From Gammaproteobacteria bacterium LSUCC0096 (lineage in GTDB: Bacteria; Pseudomonadota; Gammaproteobacteria; Pseudomonadales; Litorivicinaceae): a DNA stretch of 64,000 bases. Below the pieces are notes generated by a model, which did no database searches, had not been told where the DNA came from, and was given only the letters and a program-made list of their open reading frames with translations. The DNA lies in NCBI GenBank assembly GCA_008087055.1, contig VIEA01000001.1, forward strand, positions 655,345-719,344, read 5' to 3'. Shown here piece by piece: positions 42,892 through 52,672 of the stretch. The position numbers and the translations under genes were made by a program. Position 1 is the first letter of the stretch. Each line of letters opens with the position of its first letter.

Positions 42892-42895
<4 letters not shown>
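42179..42895 (-). CDS. bpt: Aspartate/glutamate leucyltransferase
   Basis: Transfers Leu from Leu-tRNA to N-terminal Asp or Glu, creating an N-degron. 238 residues with the R-transferase N-terminal domain (CSYLEGREATTLFVEP; cysteines in YRPHCAQCTACISVRVP, about 57-73) and the GNAT-like C-terminal domain (RYIEIRHADGDMYPPS, YTFFEPDAEFDARSLGRLMV, YLGYWIRDSKKMAYK). This is the bacterial Bpt branch rather than eukaryotic Ate1. Its start overlaps the aat stop by four bases. Confidence 0.94.
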
Positions 42896-44531
<1,636 letters not shown>

Positions 44532-44566
44532 TTAAAGGTCATGAGTCCATCCTCCAAGGAGTTCGG

Positions 44567-47107
44567 TTGAACGAATCCACATCACAGCTTTGGTACAGCC
44601 GCTTAATCCGTGAAGTCACGTGGCTTTTCGGCGTTGCCTTATCGATTTTTATTTTTTTAGCGTTGCTGTCGTTTGATGTGAAAGACCCGGGTTGGTCGTA
44701 TCAAGGTGCGATTAGCGACGTTCATAATGCGATTGGTCCAGTGGGTGCGTTTGTTTCCGACTGGTTGTTGTCGTGGTTTGGTTACACGGCATTTGCTATT
44801 GCTTGGCTCCCGATGATTGCCGTTCGTTGGGTTGTTCGTGGTACCCAAGATGGGCGAATTTGGATCGCACGAGTGCTGGGTCTCATGCTCTTGATTCCTG
44901 GTCTCTGTATTGTGCTTGGCTTGCATGTTGGGGCGGGCTCACACTGGTTACCCATCGGAACAACCGGTGGCGGTATTTTGGGTGGCGTTTTGAGTCAGGG
45001 CTTGGTTGGTGACTTTGGGATCACCGGAACGGCCCTTGGTGGACTTGTTTTGACTTTGGTGGGGCTGACAGTCGTCTTCTCGTTGTCATGGCCTGATGTA
45101 CTTGCGGGCCTCGGATACATGGTAATGGAAACGGGTCGATCGATATCTGGTCTGTTAAGCGGAAAGAGTCAGCCAGCGCAGTTGAGTATCGAAAGCCGAC
45201 GCTCATGGTTAGGTCGTTTATTGGCGCCAATTAACCGCGCCATTCTCCCAAAAACAGTTCGCAATACGTTGTCCAAGGTTGCGCCAAGACCGCCTGAAGC
45301 AGATGTTGCCCAAATTGAAGCTGAGCTCTTGGGATTGAAAGCAACTCGGGATATTTATCGTCCTGAAGAGTCGATGCCGGAAGTGAATTTAGAAGAGCCC
45401 TCTGTTAATGAAGGGCCGCGTCTCGATCTGTCTGCGTTAGATGGAATGGAGAGTGGCCGTCGTGATCCAGTGATTGGCGCGGATTCAGCGCCTGAGCTTG
45501 TCGAGCGGAATATCACGATTGCACCACTGAATGAAGCGCAGACACTGCTCGATGACGAACCGACTCCGGCTCCCAAAAAGCCAGTGGTGAAAGCGAGTAA
45601 AGCCGTCGCTGGACAGATGGCGTTACCTGATTTGTCATTACTTGATCCGGCTGATCCGCCGTCAGATAAAGGATTCTCTCAAGATGAGTTAACCGAGATG
45701 GGCGATTTGCTGGTTAGACGTCTTGGGGAATTTGGTGTTGAAGCCGAGATTGTTGCGATTAATCCAGGCCCAGTGGTGACGCGTTTTGAAATTGATCCAG
45801 CCCCTGGTGTCAAAGTCTCTCGCATTACGAATCTGGCGAAGGATCTCGCGCGAAGCTTAGCCGTGATCAGTGTCCGTGTGGTTGAAGTGATCCCGGGGAA
45901 GAGCACGGTTGGTATTGAGATTCCCAACCAGCATCGAGAGATGGTGCGTTTATCACAGATTCTTGGAAGTGATGCCTACACTAAAGATCCGTCAGTGTTG
46001 TCGTTGGCCTTAGGCCACGATATTTCCGGTCAAGCTGCCTGTGCCAATCTGGCGAAAATGCCTCATTTGTTGGTGGCGGGTACCACGGGTTCGGGTAAGT
46101 CTGTTGGTGTCAACGCGATGTTGCTTTCGATGTTGTACAAAGCGCGGCCTGAGGATTTGCGTCTGATCCTGGTTGATCCAAAAATGTTGGAGCTCTCGAT
46201 CTATGAAGGGATTCCGCATTTGTTGGCTCCTGTGGTCACAGATATGAAGGATGCTGCCAATGCGCTTCGGTGGTGTGTTGGTGAAATGGAGCGTCGGTAC
46301 AAACTGATGGCTGCACTCGGAGTTCGAAATCTTGAAGGTTACAACCAAAAGATTCGTGAGCATGATGAGCGTGGCGAGCCAATTGTTGATCCAACCTTTG
46401 TACCGTCGGGCTTTGATCCAAATGAGGCTGCACCCAACCTGAAGACCATGCCATTTATCGTCGTGGTGATTGATGAGTTTGCCGACATGATGATGATTGT
46501 GGGTAAGAAGGTGGATCAGTTGATTGCGCGACTTGCGCAAAAAGCACGAGCAGCAGGAATTCACCTCATTCTTGCAACTCAGCGTCCGTCTGTTGATGTC
46601 ATCACTGGGTTGATTAAGGCCAACGTACCAAGTCGAATCAGCTTCCAGGTGAGTTCAAAGATCGACTCGCGAACTGTTTTGGATCAGGGTGGGGCAGAGC
46701 AGTTACTGGGTCATGGTGACATGTTGTATCTGCCTGCTGGAAAGCCAGTTCCTGTTCGTGTGCATGGAGCTTTTGTGGATGATCATGAAGTGCACAACGT
46801 CGTCAATTTCTGGAAGGTTCAGGGCCAGCCAGCCTACGAGGAGGCGATACTTAACGCACAGGCTGCCGGTGATGGTGATGCGCAAGGATCACTTCTTGAC
46901 GGTGATGACGAGGCGGATCCGTTATATGACGAGGCTGTCGCGTTTGTGACTGAAACTCGGCGTGCATCGATTTCTGCGGTTCAGCGAAAATTGAAAATCG
47001 GCTACAACCGAGCTGCGCGAATGATCGAAGCGATGGAAGCGGCTGGAGTGGTGAGTGAAATGGGTTCTAATGGATCCCGTGAAGTGTTGGCGCCAGGACC
47101 ACGTTGA
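44567..47107 (+). CDS. ftsK: DNA translocase FtsK
   Basis: Septal membrane protein that pumps DNA and activates XerCD. 846 residues, TTG start at 44567 with AAGGAG five bases before it. About four membrane segments in residues 20-190, a short Pro/acid linker (about 200-380, much shorter than in E. coli), then the motor: Walker [21 protein letters not shown] (about 505-524), Walker [13 protein letters not shown], and a C-terminal winged-helix gamma domain ([20 protein letters not shown]) for KOPS recognition. It overlaps lolA by one base. Confidence 0.97.
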   Translation: MNESTSQLWYSRLIREVTWLFGVALSIFIFLALLSFDVKDPGWSYQGAISDVHNAIGPVGAFVSDWLLSWFGYTAFAIAWLPMIAVRWVVRGTQDGRIWIARVLGLMLLIPGLCIVLGLHVGAGSHWLPIGTTGGGILGGVLSQGLVGDFGITGTALGGLVLTLVGLTVVFSLSWPDVLAGLGYMVMETGRSISGLLSGKSQPAQLSIESRRSWLGRLLAPINRAILPKTVRNTLSKVAPRPPEADVAQIEAELLGLKATRDIYRPEESMPEVNLEEPSVNEGPRLDLSALDGMESGRRDPVIGADSAPELVERNITIAPLNEAQTLLDDEPTPAPKKPVVKASKAVAGQMALPDLSLLDPADPPSDKGFSQDELTEMGDLLVRRLGEFGVEAEIVAINPGPVVTRFEIDPAPGVKVSRITNLAKDLARSLAVISVRVVEVIPGKSTVGIEIPNQHREMVRLSQILGSDAYTKDPSVLSLALGHDISGQAACANLAKMPHLLVAGTTGSGKSVGVNAMLLSMLYKARPEDLRLILVDPKMLELSIYEGIPHLLAPVVTDMKDAANALRWCVGEMERRYKLMAALGVRNLEGYNQKIREHDERGEPIVDPTFVPSGFDPNEAAPNLKTMPFIVVVIDEFADMMMIVGKKVDQLIARLAQKARAAGIHLILATQRPSVDVITGLIKANVPSRISFQVSSKIDSRTVLDQGGAEQLLGHGDMLYLPAGKPVPVRVHGAFVDDHEVHNVVNFWKVQGQPAYEEAILNAQAAGDGDAQGSLLDGDDEADPLYDEAVAFVTETRRASISAVQRKLKIGYNRAARMIEAMEAAGVVSEMGSNGSREVLAPGPR

Positions 47108-47727
47108 TGCGTTATTTGTTTGGGATGGGATGTCTGCTGTTGTCGCTTTCAATCAGCGCGGCACCGATTGAGAGTTTGGCGAGGCTGTTAGAGCCTTATC
47201 GCGCATTCTCAGCTGATTTCAAACAAAGCACGCTCGACCCTGAAGGTTCACCGATAAATCAGATGACAGGTGAGCTTGCGATTGCCTCAGACTCCATTTT
47301 TTATTGGAAAACACATCCGCCATTTTCGCAGATTATTGTTGCTGACGGTGAAGTCCTGTGGGTTTTCGATGAGGATCTGTATCAGGTCCAAGTCCGACCA
47401 TTGGACGATGCTTTGTCTGCATCTCCTGCTGCGATTTTAAGCGGTGATCTTGAGATGTTAGGTTCGCGCTTTCAGGTGACCGAAGAGCGCTTCGGAACAA
47501 TCGCTGTGTATCAACTGGAGCCGAGAGCTGCCGATGAAGTGACGCGTCAAATTGTGCTTCGATTTGATGGAAGTCGATTATTGGATCTTGCGATCGAGGA
47601 TGCGCTCGGAAATCGCTCGCTTGTGACATTGATGGCTGTCATGCATGGTCAGCCTTCAGCTGCATTGTTTCAGTTTACTCCGCCCGAGGGTGTTGATGTG
47701 ATTTACGCCTTAGGCCAGAAGCAGTAA
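47107..47727 (+). CDS. lolA: Outer-membrane lipoprotein carrier protein LolA
   Basis: Periplasmic chaperone that moves lipoproteins from LolCDE to LolB. ATG at 47107 (TGATG overlap with ftsK) gives 206 residues with a signal peptide of about 18 residues ([18 protein letters not shown]). Mature part: ARLLEPYRAFSADFKQST, GELAIASDSIFYWKTHPPFSQIIVADG, LWVFDEDLYQV. ftsK-lolA is a standard pair. rarA, which often follows, is replaced here by crcB. Confidence 0.94.
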   Translation: MRYLFGMGCLLLSLSISAAPIESLARLLEPYRAFSADFKQSTLDPEGSPINQMTGELAIASDSIFYWKTHPPFSQIIVADGEVLWVFDEDLYQVQVRPLDDALSASPAAILSGDLEMLGSRFQVTEERFGTIAVYQLEPRAADEVTRQIVLRFDGSRLLDLAIEDALGNRSLVTLMAVMHGQPSAALFQFTPPEGVDVIYALGQKQ

Positions 47728-48104
47728 TGATGTGGTTGTATATCGCCATAGGTGGTGCGTTTGGTGCCGTCTCTCGATACGGCGTGACTTTGGGTGCTGC
47801 TCGACTTGGCGCGACTGGATTCCCTTATGCAACTTTAACTGTCAATGTTATTGGGAGCTTTTTAATTGGGCTCTTCGTTGCATGGCTTGGTGGACGAACA
47901 GAAATCAATCCCGCACTGCGTCCGCTGATTCAGGTTGGCTTTCTAGGCGCATTGACCACGTTTTCAACATTCAGTCTTGATGCGCTTATTTTGATTGAGC
48001 AAGGACGGTTTACGCAGGCCGGGCTCTATATCGCGGCGAGTGTTCTGGTATGCTTGGCCGCTTGTTTTATTGGTTTGCTCGCTGGCCGTTCACTCGGTTT
48101 TTAA
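47727..48104 (+). CDS. crcB: Fluoride channel CrcB/Fluc
   Basis: 125 residues with four membrane segments. GGAFGAVSRYGVTLG near the start, TVNVIGSFLIGLFVAW (about 38-53), and GFLGALTTFSTFSLDAL (about 72-88), the Phe-rich pore signature of dual-topology fluoride exporters. No fluoride riboswitch is visible upstream; the gene overlaps the lolA stop by one base and depends on that operon. Confidence 0.94.
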   Translation: MMWLYIAIGGAFGAVSRYGVTLGAARLGATGFPYATLTVNVIGSFLIGLFVAWLGGRTEINPALRPLIQVGFLGALTTFSTFSLDALILIEQGRFTQAGLYIAASVLVCLAACFIGLLAGRSLGF

Positions 48105-48119
48105 GGAATACACAGACTC

Positions 48120-49409
48120 ATGCTTGATCCCAAACTTCTTCGTAATGATCTTGATTCAGTCGTTGCACAGCTCGCACGAAAGGGTGTTGAGTTTGATGTG
48201 TCGGCATACCTTGCGCTAGAGACGAAGCGTAAGTCATTACAGCTTGAGACGGAGTCGTTACAAAACAAGCGAAAGGATGGGTCGAAGTCTGTTGGTCTTT
48301 TGATGAAAGACGGCAAAAAAGACGAGGCTGAAAAATTAAAGGCTGAGATTACTGGCATTGGTGATGCATTGGCTGCCATTGAGTCGCAGTTTCATGAGGT
48401 ACAAGCAGAGCTTGACCGCATTCTGATGGAAACACCGAATCTCCCGGATGCGAGTGTTCCAGAGGGATTGAGCGAAGATGACAACGTTGAAGTTGCTGTT
48501 GTTGGTCAAAAGCCGGTCTTTGGGTTTGCTGTTCGTGATCATATCGAGATTGGTGAGTTGTTCTCAGGGCTTGATTTTGATCGTGCAGCCCAACTTTCGG
48601 GCAGTCGCTTTGTTACCATCCACGGGGCCTTTGCTAAATTACATCGCGCATTGATCCAATACATGTTGGATCTTCATACAGAGCAGCATGGGTATTCTGA
48701 AACCTATGTGCCGTTGTTGGTGGATGGATCGATTCTCGAAGGCACTGGTCAATTACCGAAGTTTAAAGATGATTTGTTCCGAATTGCCCCGGAAGATGGT
48801 GGTGGCCGCGAACGTTATTTGATTCCGACGGCAGAAGTACCGTTAACAAACCTGGTCCGTGATTCAATCATTGATGCGGGATCGCTGCCACTTCAGTACG
48901 TTGCACATACCCCATGTTTCCGTGCTGAAGCTGGTTCCTATGGGCGCGATGTGCGCGGTATGTTCCGCCAACACCAGTTCGATAAAGTCGAGTTGGTTTG
49001 GATTACGCATCCCGAGAAGAGTTGGGACGCGCTTGAGTCACTTCGTGCTCATGCAGAGGCAGTCCTAACTGGATTAGGTCTTCATTACCGCGTGGTTGAT
49101 CTCTGTGGTGGTGATCTCGGATTTTCGGCAGCGAAAACCTATGACCTTGAAGTCTGGTTACCAGGGCAGGATCAGTTCCGTGAAATCAGTTCGTGCTCCA
49201 ATTGTTTAGATTTCCAGTCACGTCGGATGCAGGCGCGCTATCGAAATGAAAATGGTAAGCCTGAGCTCCTCCATACACTGAATGGTTCAGGTGTTGCTAT
49301 TGGGCGGTGTTTGATTGCAGTTGTTGAAAACTATCAGAACGAGGATGGCTCAATCACAGTGCCAGAGGCGTTGAAGCCTTATATTAAAGCGGATCGACTC
49401 ACGCCTTAA
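48120..49409 (+). CDS. serS: Seryl-tRNA synthetase
   Basis: Class II synthetase, 429 residues. N-terminal coiled-coil arm (about 28-100, Lys/Glu rich), motif 2 FRAEAGSYGRDVRGMFRQHQFDKVE region (about 268-292) and motif 3 LNGSGVAIGRCLIAVVENYQ (about 378-397). One tRNA-Ser gene is also in the window. Its stop abuts the tusE stop with no base between. Confidence 0.98.
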   Translation: MLDPKLLRNDLDSVVAQLARKGVEFDVSAYLALETKRKSLQLETESLQNKRKDGSKSVGLLMKDGKKDEAEKLKAEITGIGDALAAIESQFHEVQAELDRILMETPNLPDASVPEGLSEDDNVEVAVVGQKPVFGFAVRDHIEIGELFSGLDFDRAAQLSGSRFVTIHGAFAKLHRALIQYMLDLHTEQHGYSETYVPLLVDGSILEGTGQLPKFKDDLFRIAPEDGGGRERYLIPTAEVPLTNLVRDSIIDAGSLPLQYVAHTPCFRAEAGSYGRDVRGMFRQHQFDKVELVWITHPEKSWDALESLRAHAEAVLTGLGLHYRVVDLCGGDLGFSAAKTYDLEVWLPGQDQFREISSCSNCLDFQSRRMQARYRNENGKPELLHTLNGSGVAIGRCLIAVVENYQNEDGSITVPEALKPYIKADRLTP

Positions 49410-49721
49410 TCACAGACACTTCGTCGGTTTTGGTAGGCCTGACACTCGAGCGAGCTGTTTGGCCGGACTGGTCGGAAACAGTTTGTGGAGATAGATACTG
49501 TTTCCCTTGTCAGGTCCCGCTTCTAATTTGATCCACTTGACCAACGGTCGCATTGCGGGCGCATGATCAAACTCGTCGTAGTATCGACGCACCAGTTCAA
49601 TCAACTCCCAGTGCGCAGGACTGAGATCAATGGATTCAAGCTGTGCGAGCTCGAGCGCTGCTGATTCGTTCCAATCGCTGAGATTTTCTAGATAGCCATC
49701 CGCATCGAGTTCGAGCGACAT
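49410..49721 (-). CDS. tusE: Sulfur carrier protein TusE
   Basis: Takes sulfur from TusBCD and passes it to MnmA. 103 residues of the DsrC/TusE family, with one conserved Cys second from the end (PKPTKCL). The additional upstream Cys of DsrC is missing, which supports TusE. HWELIELVRRYYDEF helix-turn-helix-like region at about 38-52. Last gene of the yccA-tusDCB-tusE run. Confidence 0.94.
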   Translation of the reverse strand: MSLELDADGYLENLSDWNESAALELAQLESIDLSPAHWELIELVRRYYDEFDHAPAMRPLVKWIKLEAGPDKGNSIYLHKLFPTSPAKQLARVSGLPKPTKCL

Positions 49722-49722
49722 A

Positions 49723-49965
49723 TCAGCTCCAGGTACGGCAGGGTGATGCTACAAGTAGATCGATCCATTCATCGGTCGTGATTGTCTCGATCTTAATGTG
49801 TGGGAAAAGCACTTTGTCTTCACTGAAAGTGATCGCTCGACACGGTACTCCGTTCAGATCATGTGCCGAGTTCAGAGCATCACCTGCGATTACAAGGACA
49901 TCCTCTTGAGTGAGCCATGCAATCACATCATGTAGGGCGCTGGTTGAGGTAACGAGATGAATCAT
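49723..49965 (-). CDS. tusB: Sulfur relay protein TusB (DsrH)
   Basis: 80 residues from the ATG at 49965 (MIHLVTSTSALHDVI). DsrH-like small alpha/beta protein, part of the TusBCD hexamer. It overlaps the tusC stop by one base, and its stop is one base from the tusE start. A longer in-frame start at 50025 lies inside tusC and is not conserved. Confidence 0.88.
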   Translation of the reverse strand: MIHLVTSTSALHDVIAWLTQEDVLVIAGDALNSAHDLNGVPCRAITFSEDKVLFPHIKIETITTDEWIDLLVASPCRTWS

Positions 49966-50315
49966 CAGGCCTCCAACACTACATCGCTGTGATTCAGACA
50001 ATCGCGGATAGTTTCGCGATCGCAAGCAATGCCTGGAAACATCTCAGCGATTTGCAAGCCACGAGCTTCACAACTGGCTTGATCCACCAAGATGTGTTCA
50101 ATGTCATACAAGGGGAGGCTTTTTAGTTTTCCACTGAGAGCAAGCGGACTGTCATCGGGCATTGTGGGTAGAGACGCCCATGAGACGCCAGCGTCCTGTA
50201 AAACGACAGATACAGGGCATTCGAAGGTTGCGAGGACTAGTGCCATGTCAACCATCTCGCGAGTGCCCAATGAGTCAGATGGACCCGAACGAATCACCAG
50301 GGTGACTGATTTCAT
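49965..50315 (-). CDS. tusC: Sulfur relay protein TusC (DsrF)
   Basis: 116 residues, DsrE/F-like fold; begins MKSVTLVIRSGPSDSLGTREM, close to the TusC start pattern (…SPHGTAAGREGLDA in E. coli). The PVSVVLQDAGVSWAS region matches DsrF. It sits between tusD and tusB with four- and one-base overlaps. Confidence 0.9.
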   Translation of the reverse strand: MKSVTLVIRSGPSDSLGTREMVDMALVLATFECPVSVVLQDAGVSWASLPTMPDDSPLALSGKLKSLPLYDIEHILVDQASCEARGLQIAEMFPGIACDRETIRDCLNHSDVVLEA

Positions 50316-50668
50316 CGAAATTGCACCACGCGATCAGCAGACTGGAGTTTTTCTGTCCACTCGCCAAGACCGCCCAAGCGAACGCCTTCAATTAATTGGC
50401 CTTCACGGATTCCTCGGCGTTCGGCTGCGGTAATACATGCGACCACTTCACAAGAGTTCAGACTGATAATGTCTTGGAGTGCTTGGCAGGGATCTGTTTC
50501 CCCTTGAGGGATGTCACGATTTCGGTCGGCAAACAACACCCCGTCTTCATACAAAAAGCAGAAGACCGCGTGTCCTTTGGATAACGCGGCCTTCATTGTA
50601 TCAACTGCTCTTAGTGGCAGTGTTCCGCTATCGGGAGACACTGCCAACAAGATGGCGAATTGCTTCAC
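50312..50668 (-). CDS. tusD: Sulfurtransferase TusD (DsrE)
   Basis: 118 residues. Active-site Cys in VVACITAAERRGI (about residue 78), as Cys78 in E. coli TusD. Start MKQFAILLAVSPDSGTLPLRAVD is typical. It receives persulfide from TusA and forms the TusBCD complex. It overlaps yccA by four bases. Confidence 0.93.
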   Translation of the reverse strand: MKQFAILLAVSPDSGTLPLRAVDTMKAALSKGHAVFCFLYEDGVLFADRNRDIPQGETDPCQALQDIISLNSCEVVACITAAERRGIREGQLIEGVRLGGLGEWTEKLQSADRVVQFR

Positions 50669-51339
50669 TCGTCGCCAGAGAATACGCCCAGAAGCGCAAG
50701 CAGGTTGGTGAACAGCATGTAGATGTCGACGTAGAGAGCTACAGTTGCCATGACATAGTTTGTTTCACCACCGTGGATGATGCGGCTTGTATCAAACAAG
50801 ATGTAGCCAGCTGCCAAAAGAACCAACATTGCACTCAATGCAAGGCTTAGAGCAGGGACTTGGAAGAAGATCAAACCAATTGATGCCAGAAGGGCAATGA
50901 TGAGACCTGTGAACAAGAATCCGCCCATGAAGCTGAAGTCTTTCTTTGTGGTCAGTACATATGCTGACAATGACAAGAACACTGCTGCTGTACCAAACAG
51001 TGCGTTACCAACGATAGACGCGCCGCCTGGCGATTGGAGGTAGTACGAAATCATTGGTCCAAGGCTCCAGCCCATGAAACCAGTGAATGCGAATACAAGT
51101 GGAAGAGCCCATACGCTGTTGCGCATTGCTTGTAAGGCAAACAGTAGACCAATCATTCCACCTAGAGACAGTAGCCAATGCATTGGCGGTGCCTGCAGTG
51201 AAACTGCTAACGCAGTCATGCCTGCGCTAAAGAATAGAGTCATTGAGAGCAACATGTAGGTGTTGCGCAGTACCTTGCTTGCTGACTCTGAAACTCCGTA
51301 TCCAGCCGTCACTGTGGCTTGGGTAATGCGATCACTCAT
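50665..51339 (-). CDS. yccA: Bax inhibitor-1 family membrane protein YccA
   Basis: 224 residues with seven hydrophobic segments. BI-1/YccA motifs FAFTGFMGWSLGPMISYYL and LFDTSRIIHGGETNYVMATVALYVDIYMLFTNLL. In E. coli YccA is an FtsH substrate and modulator, and it lies beside tusE, as here. First gene of the minus-strand run yccA-tusD-tusC-tusB-tusE; a 258-base AT-rich gap separates it from the next gene. Confidence 0.93.
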   Translation of the reverse strand: MSDRITQATVTAGYGVSESASKVLRNTYMLLSMTLFFSAGMTALAVSLQAPPMHWLLSLGGMIGLLFALQAMRNSVWALPLVFAFTGFMGWSLGPMISYYLQSPGGASIVGNALFGTAAVFLSLSAYVLTTKKDFSFMGGFLFTGLIIALLASIGLIFFQVPALSLALSAMLVLLAAGYILFDTSRIIHGGETNYVMATVALYVDIYMLFTNLLALLGVFSGDE

Positions 51340-51597
51340 CGAAAGATCTCCTATATCTAATCAAATGCTGAATGCATCCAACTTTCGTATGATTCGTAAC
51401 CTATAGTAATGATTCTTGTTCATCTTGCAAGGCCTTCTCGAGCCCTTTTATTTCAATAGTTTTAGAAAAAAATCAACATAAATTGTATGCGTGTTAGCAA
51501 ACTGCTGTTGTTTCATGACTGAACGGAAAATAAATCACTCTGTTTTGACCACGTTCTGTCAAAAAATCCTGCTAAGCTCTCGGCTCGGAGGTATTCA

Positions 51598-52164
51598 ATG
51601 AAAGGTTACACACAGATCGCAGCGCTTTTAGAAAAGGGCATTGCAGGGTTTTTGCTCTTATTCGGAGCCACGATGGTGATGTTAATGGCAGGGCTTATTT
51701 TTGTCTTGCTATCGCAGGTCGGCGTCCTCGTTAAATTATCGGCAGCTGTCGCACTCATATTCGATTCGGCCGGCTCGTTGGAAGCGATCTTCATTTTACT
51801 TTTGAAGTTGATTGACTTGGCGTTGATTGCAGTTCTCATCACGATCATTGCGTTGTCCTCCTATCAAAGCTTTGTCGATGATATTGACCATCTTGAATCA
51901 ATGGATTCAGAAGCGTCTCGAGGGATCCAAAAGCTTGGCATGATGCGACCACAGCAACTGAAGGGGAAACTGATTTCTACAGTCGTAGGGTTATCCTCGA
52001 TCGCACTGCTAGGAACTGCATTCCAGATTGCAGAGGCGTATAAAAATGGACTGGGGATGCAGAGCTTTCCGCTTGAAATTGGGATTACTGCAGGGATTCA
52101 CGTGTTGTTCTTAGCGACCAGCCTCACCATGGCATTCATGGAGAGGACTGACGCTAAGCACTAA
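51598..52164 (+). CDS. YqhA/UPF0114 family membrane protein
   Basis: 188 residues with about four membrane segments (approx. 17-40, 45-60, 64-90, 108-126 and a C-terminal one). LIDLALIAVLITIIALSSYQSFVDDID and KGKLISTVVGLSSIALLGT match the UPF0114/TIGR00645 pattern. Function unknown. Strong ribosome binding site (CGGAGG at 51586-51591). Upstream 258 bases are AT-rich; no clear promoter pair could be fixed. Confidence 0.82.
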   Translation: MKGYTQIAALLEKGIAGFLLLFGATMVMLMAGLIFVLLSQVGVLVKLSAAVALIFDSAGSLEAIFILLLKLIDLALIAVLITIIALSSYQSFVDDIDHLESMDSEASRGIQKLGMMRPQQLKGKLISTVVGLSSIALLGTAFQIAEAYKNGLGMQSFPLEIGITAGIHVLFLATSLTMAFMERTDAKH

Positions 52165-52171
52165 ATAACGA

Positions 52172-52597
52172 TTAGAGGGTTTCGACGAAGGCGCCAATGT
52201 TGGCCATGTCATCTGGCGATAGGGCTGCGGCCTGACCCCACATGAGAGCACTTTGAGCGCCACGTGTTTCACCGTTCTTGTATTGTGTGAGCATTGAGAC
52301 GATCGCATCTTTGGTCTGGCCTTGAAGTTTTGGACCAACACCGCCTTCACCATTTAGTCCATGACATGCAGCACAAGCTGTGTAAATTTTCTTACCGAGA
52401 TCAGCCGGGCTCGCAGCTGCCATCATCGCAGCTTCAGCTTCGCGACGTTTCGCATCTTCCACTTTGTACGCTTCGTAGCATTCGCCAGTACAAGCGCCAA
52501 CTGGGGGGTGATTGGTTTCCCAAGAGATTGATCGTGCTCCGATCAATAAGACTGCTGCCCCGACAAAGATTGGAACGATGAACTTGGTGTTGCTCAC
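52172..52597 (-). CDS. Membrane-anchored c-type cytochrome
   Basis: 141 residues. N-terminal membrane anchor (about 5-22), then a periplasmic part with a Cys36/Cys40 pair, a helical Glu/Ala stretch and one haem-binding CAACHG (Cys75-Cys78-His79). The likely distal Met is in SALMWGQAAALS (about 120). C-terminal core resembles cytochrome c5/c-554 types. The Cys36-x-x-x-Cys40 pair is not part of a haem motif and may form a disulfide. No oxidase genes are adjacent, so the partner is unknown. Confidence 0.88.
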   Translation of the reverse strand: MSNTKFIVPIFVGAAVLLIGARSISWETNHPPVGACTGECYEAYKVEDAKRREAEAAMMAAASPADLGKKIYTACAACHGLNGEGGVGPKLQGQTKDAIVSMLTQYKNGETRGAQSALMWGQAAALSPDDMANIGAFVETL

Positions 52598-52672
52598 TGA
52601 AAACTCCTCATGATTTTTAAATTTGTTATAGATAAGAATTTAAAAGAGTTTTTGTTTGGGGTCTAGCCTTTC

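Noticed and set aside
47720..47760. Fluoride riboswitch before crcB
   Set aside because: crcB begins inside the lolA stop with no leader, and no riboswitch-like conserved sequence is visible.
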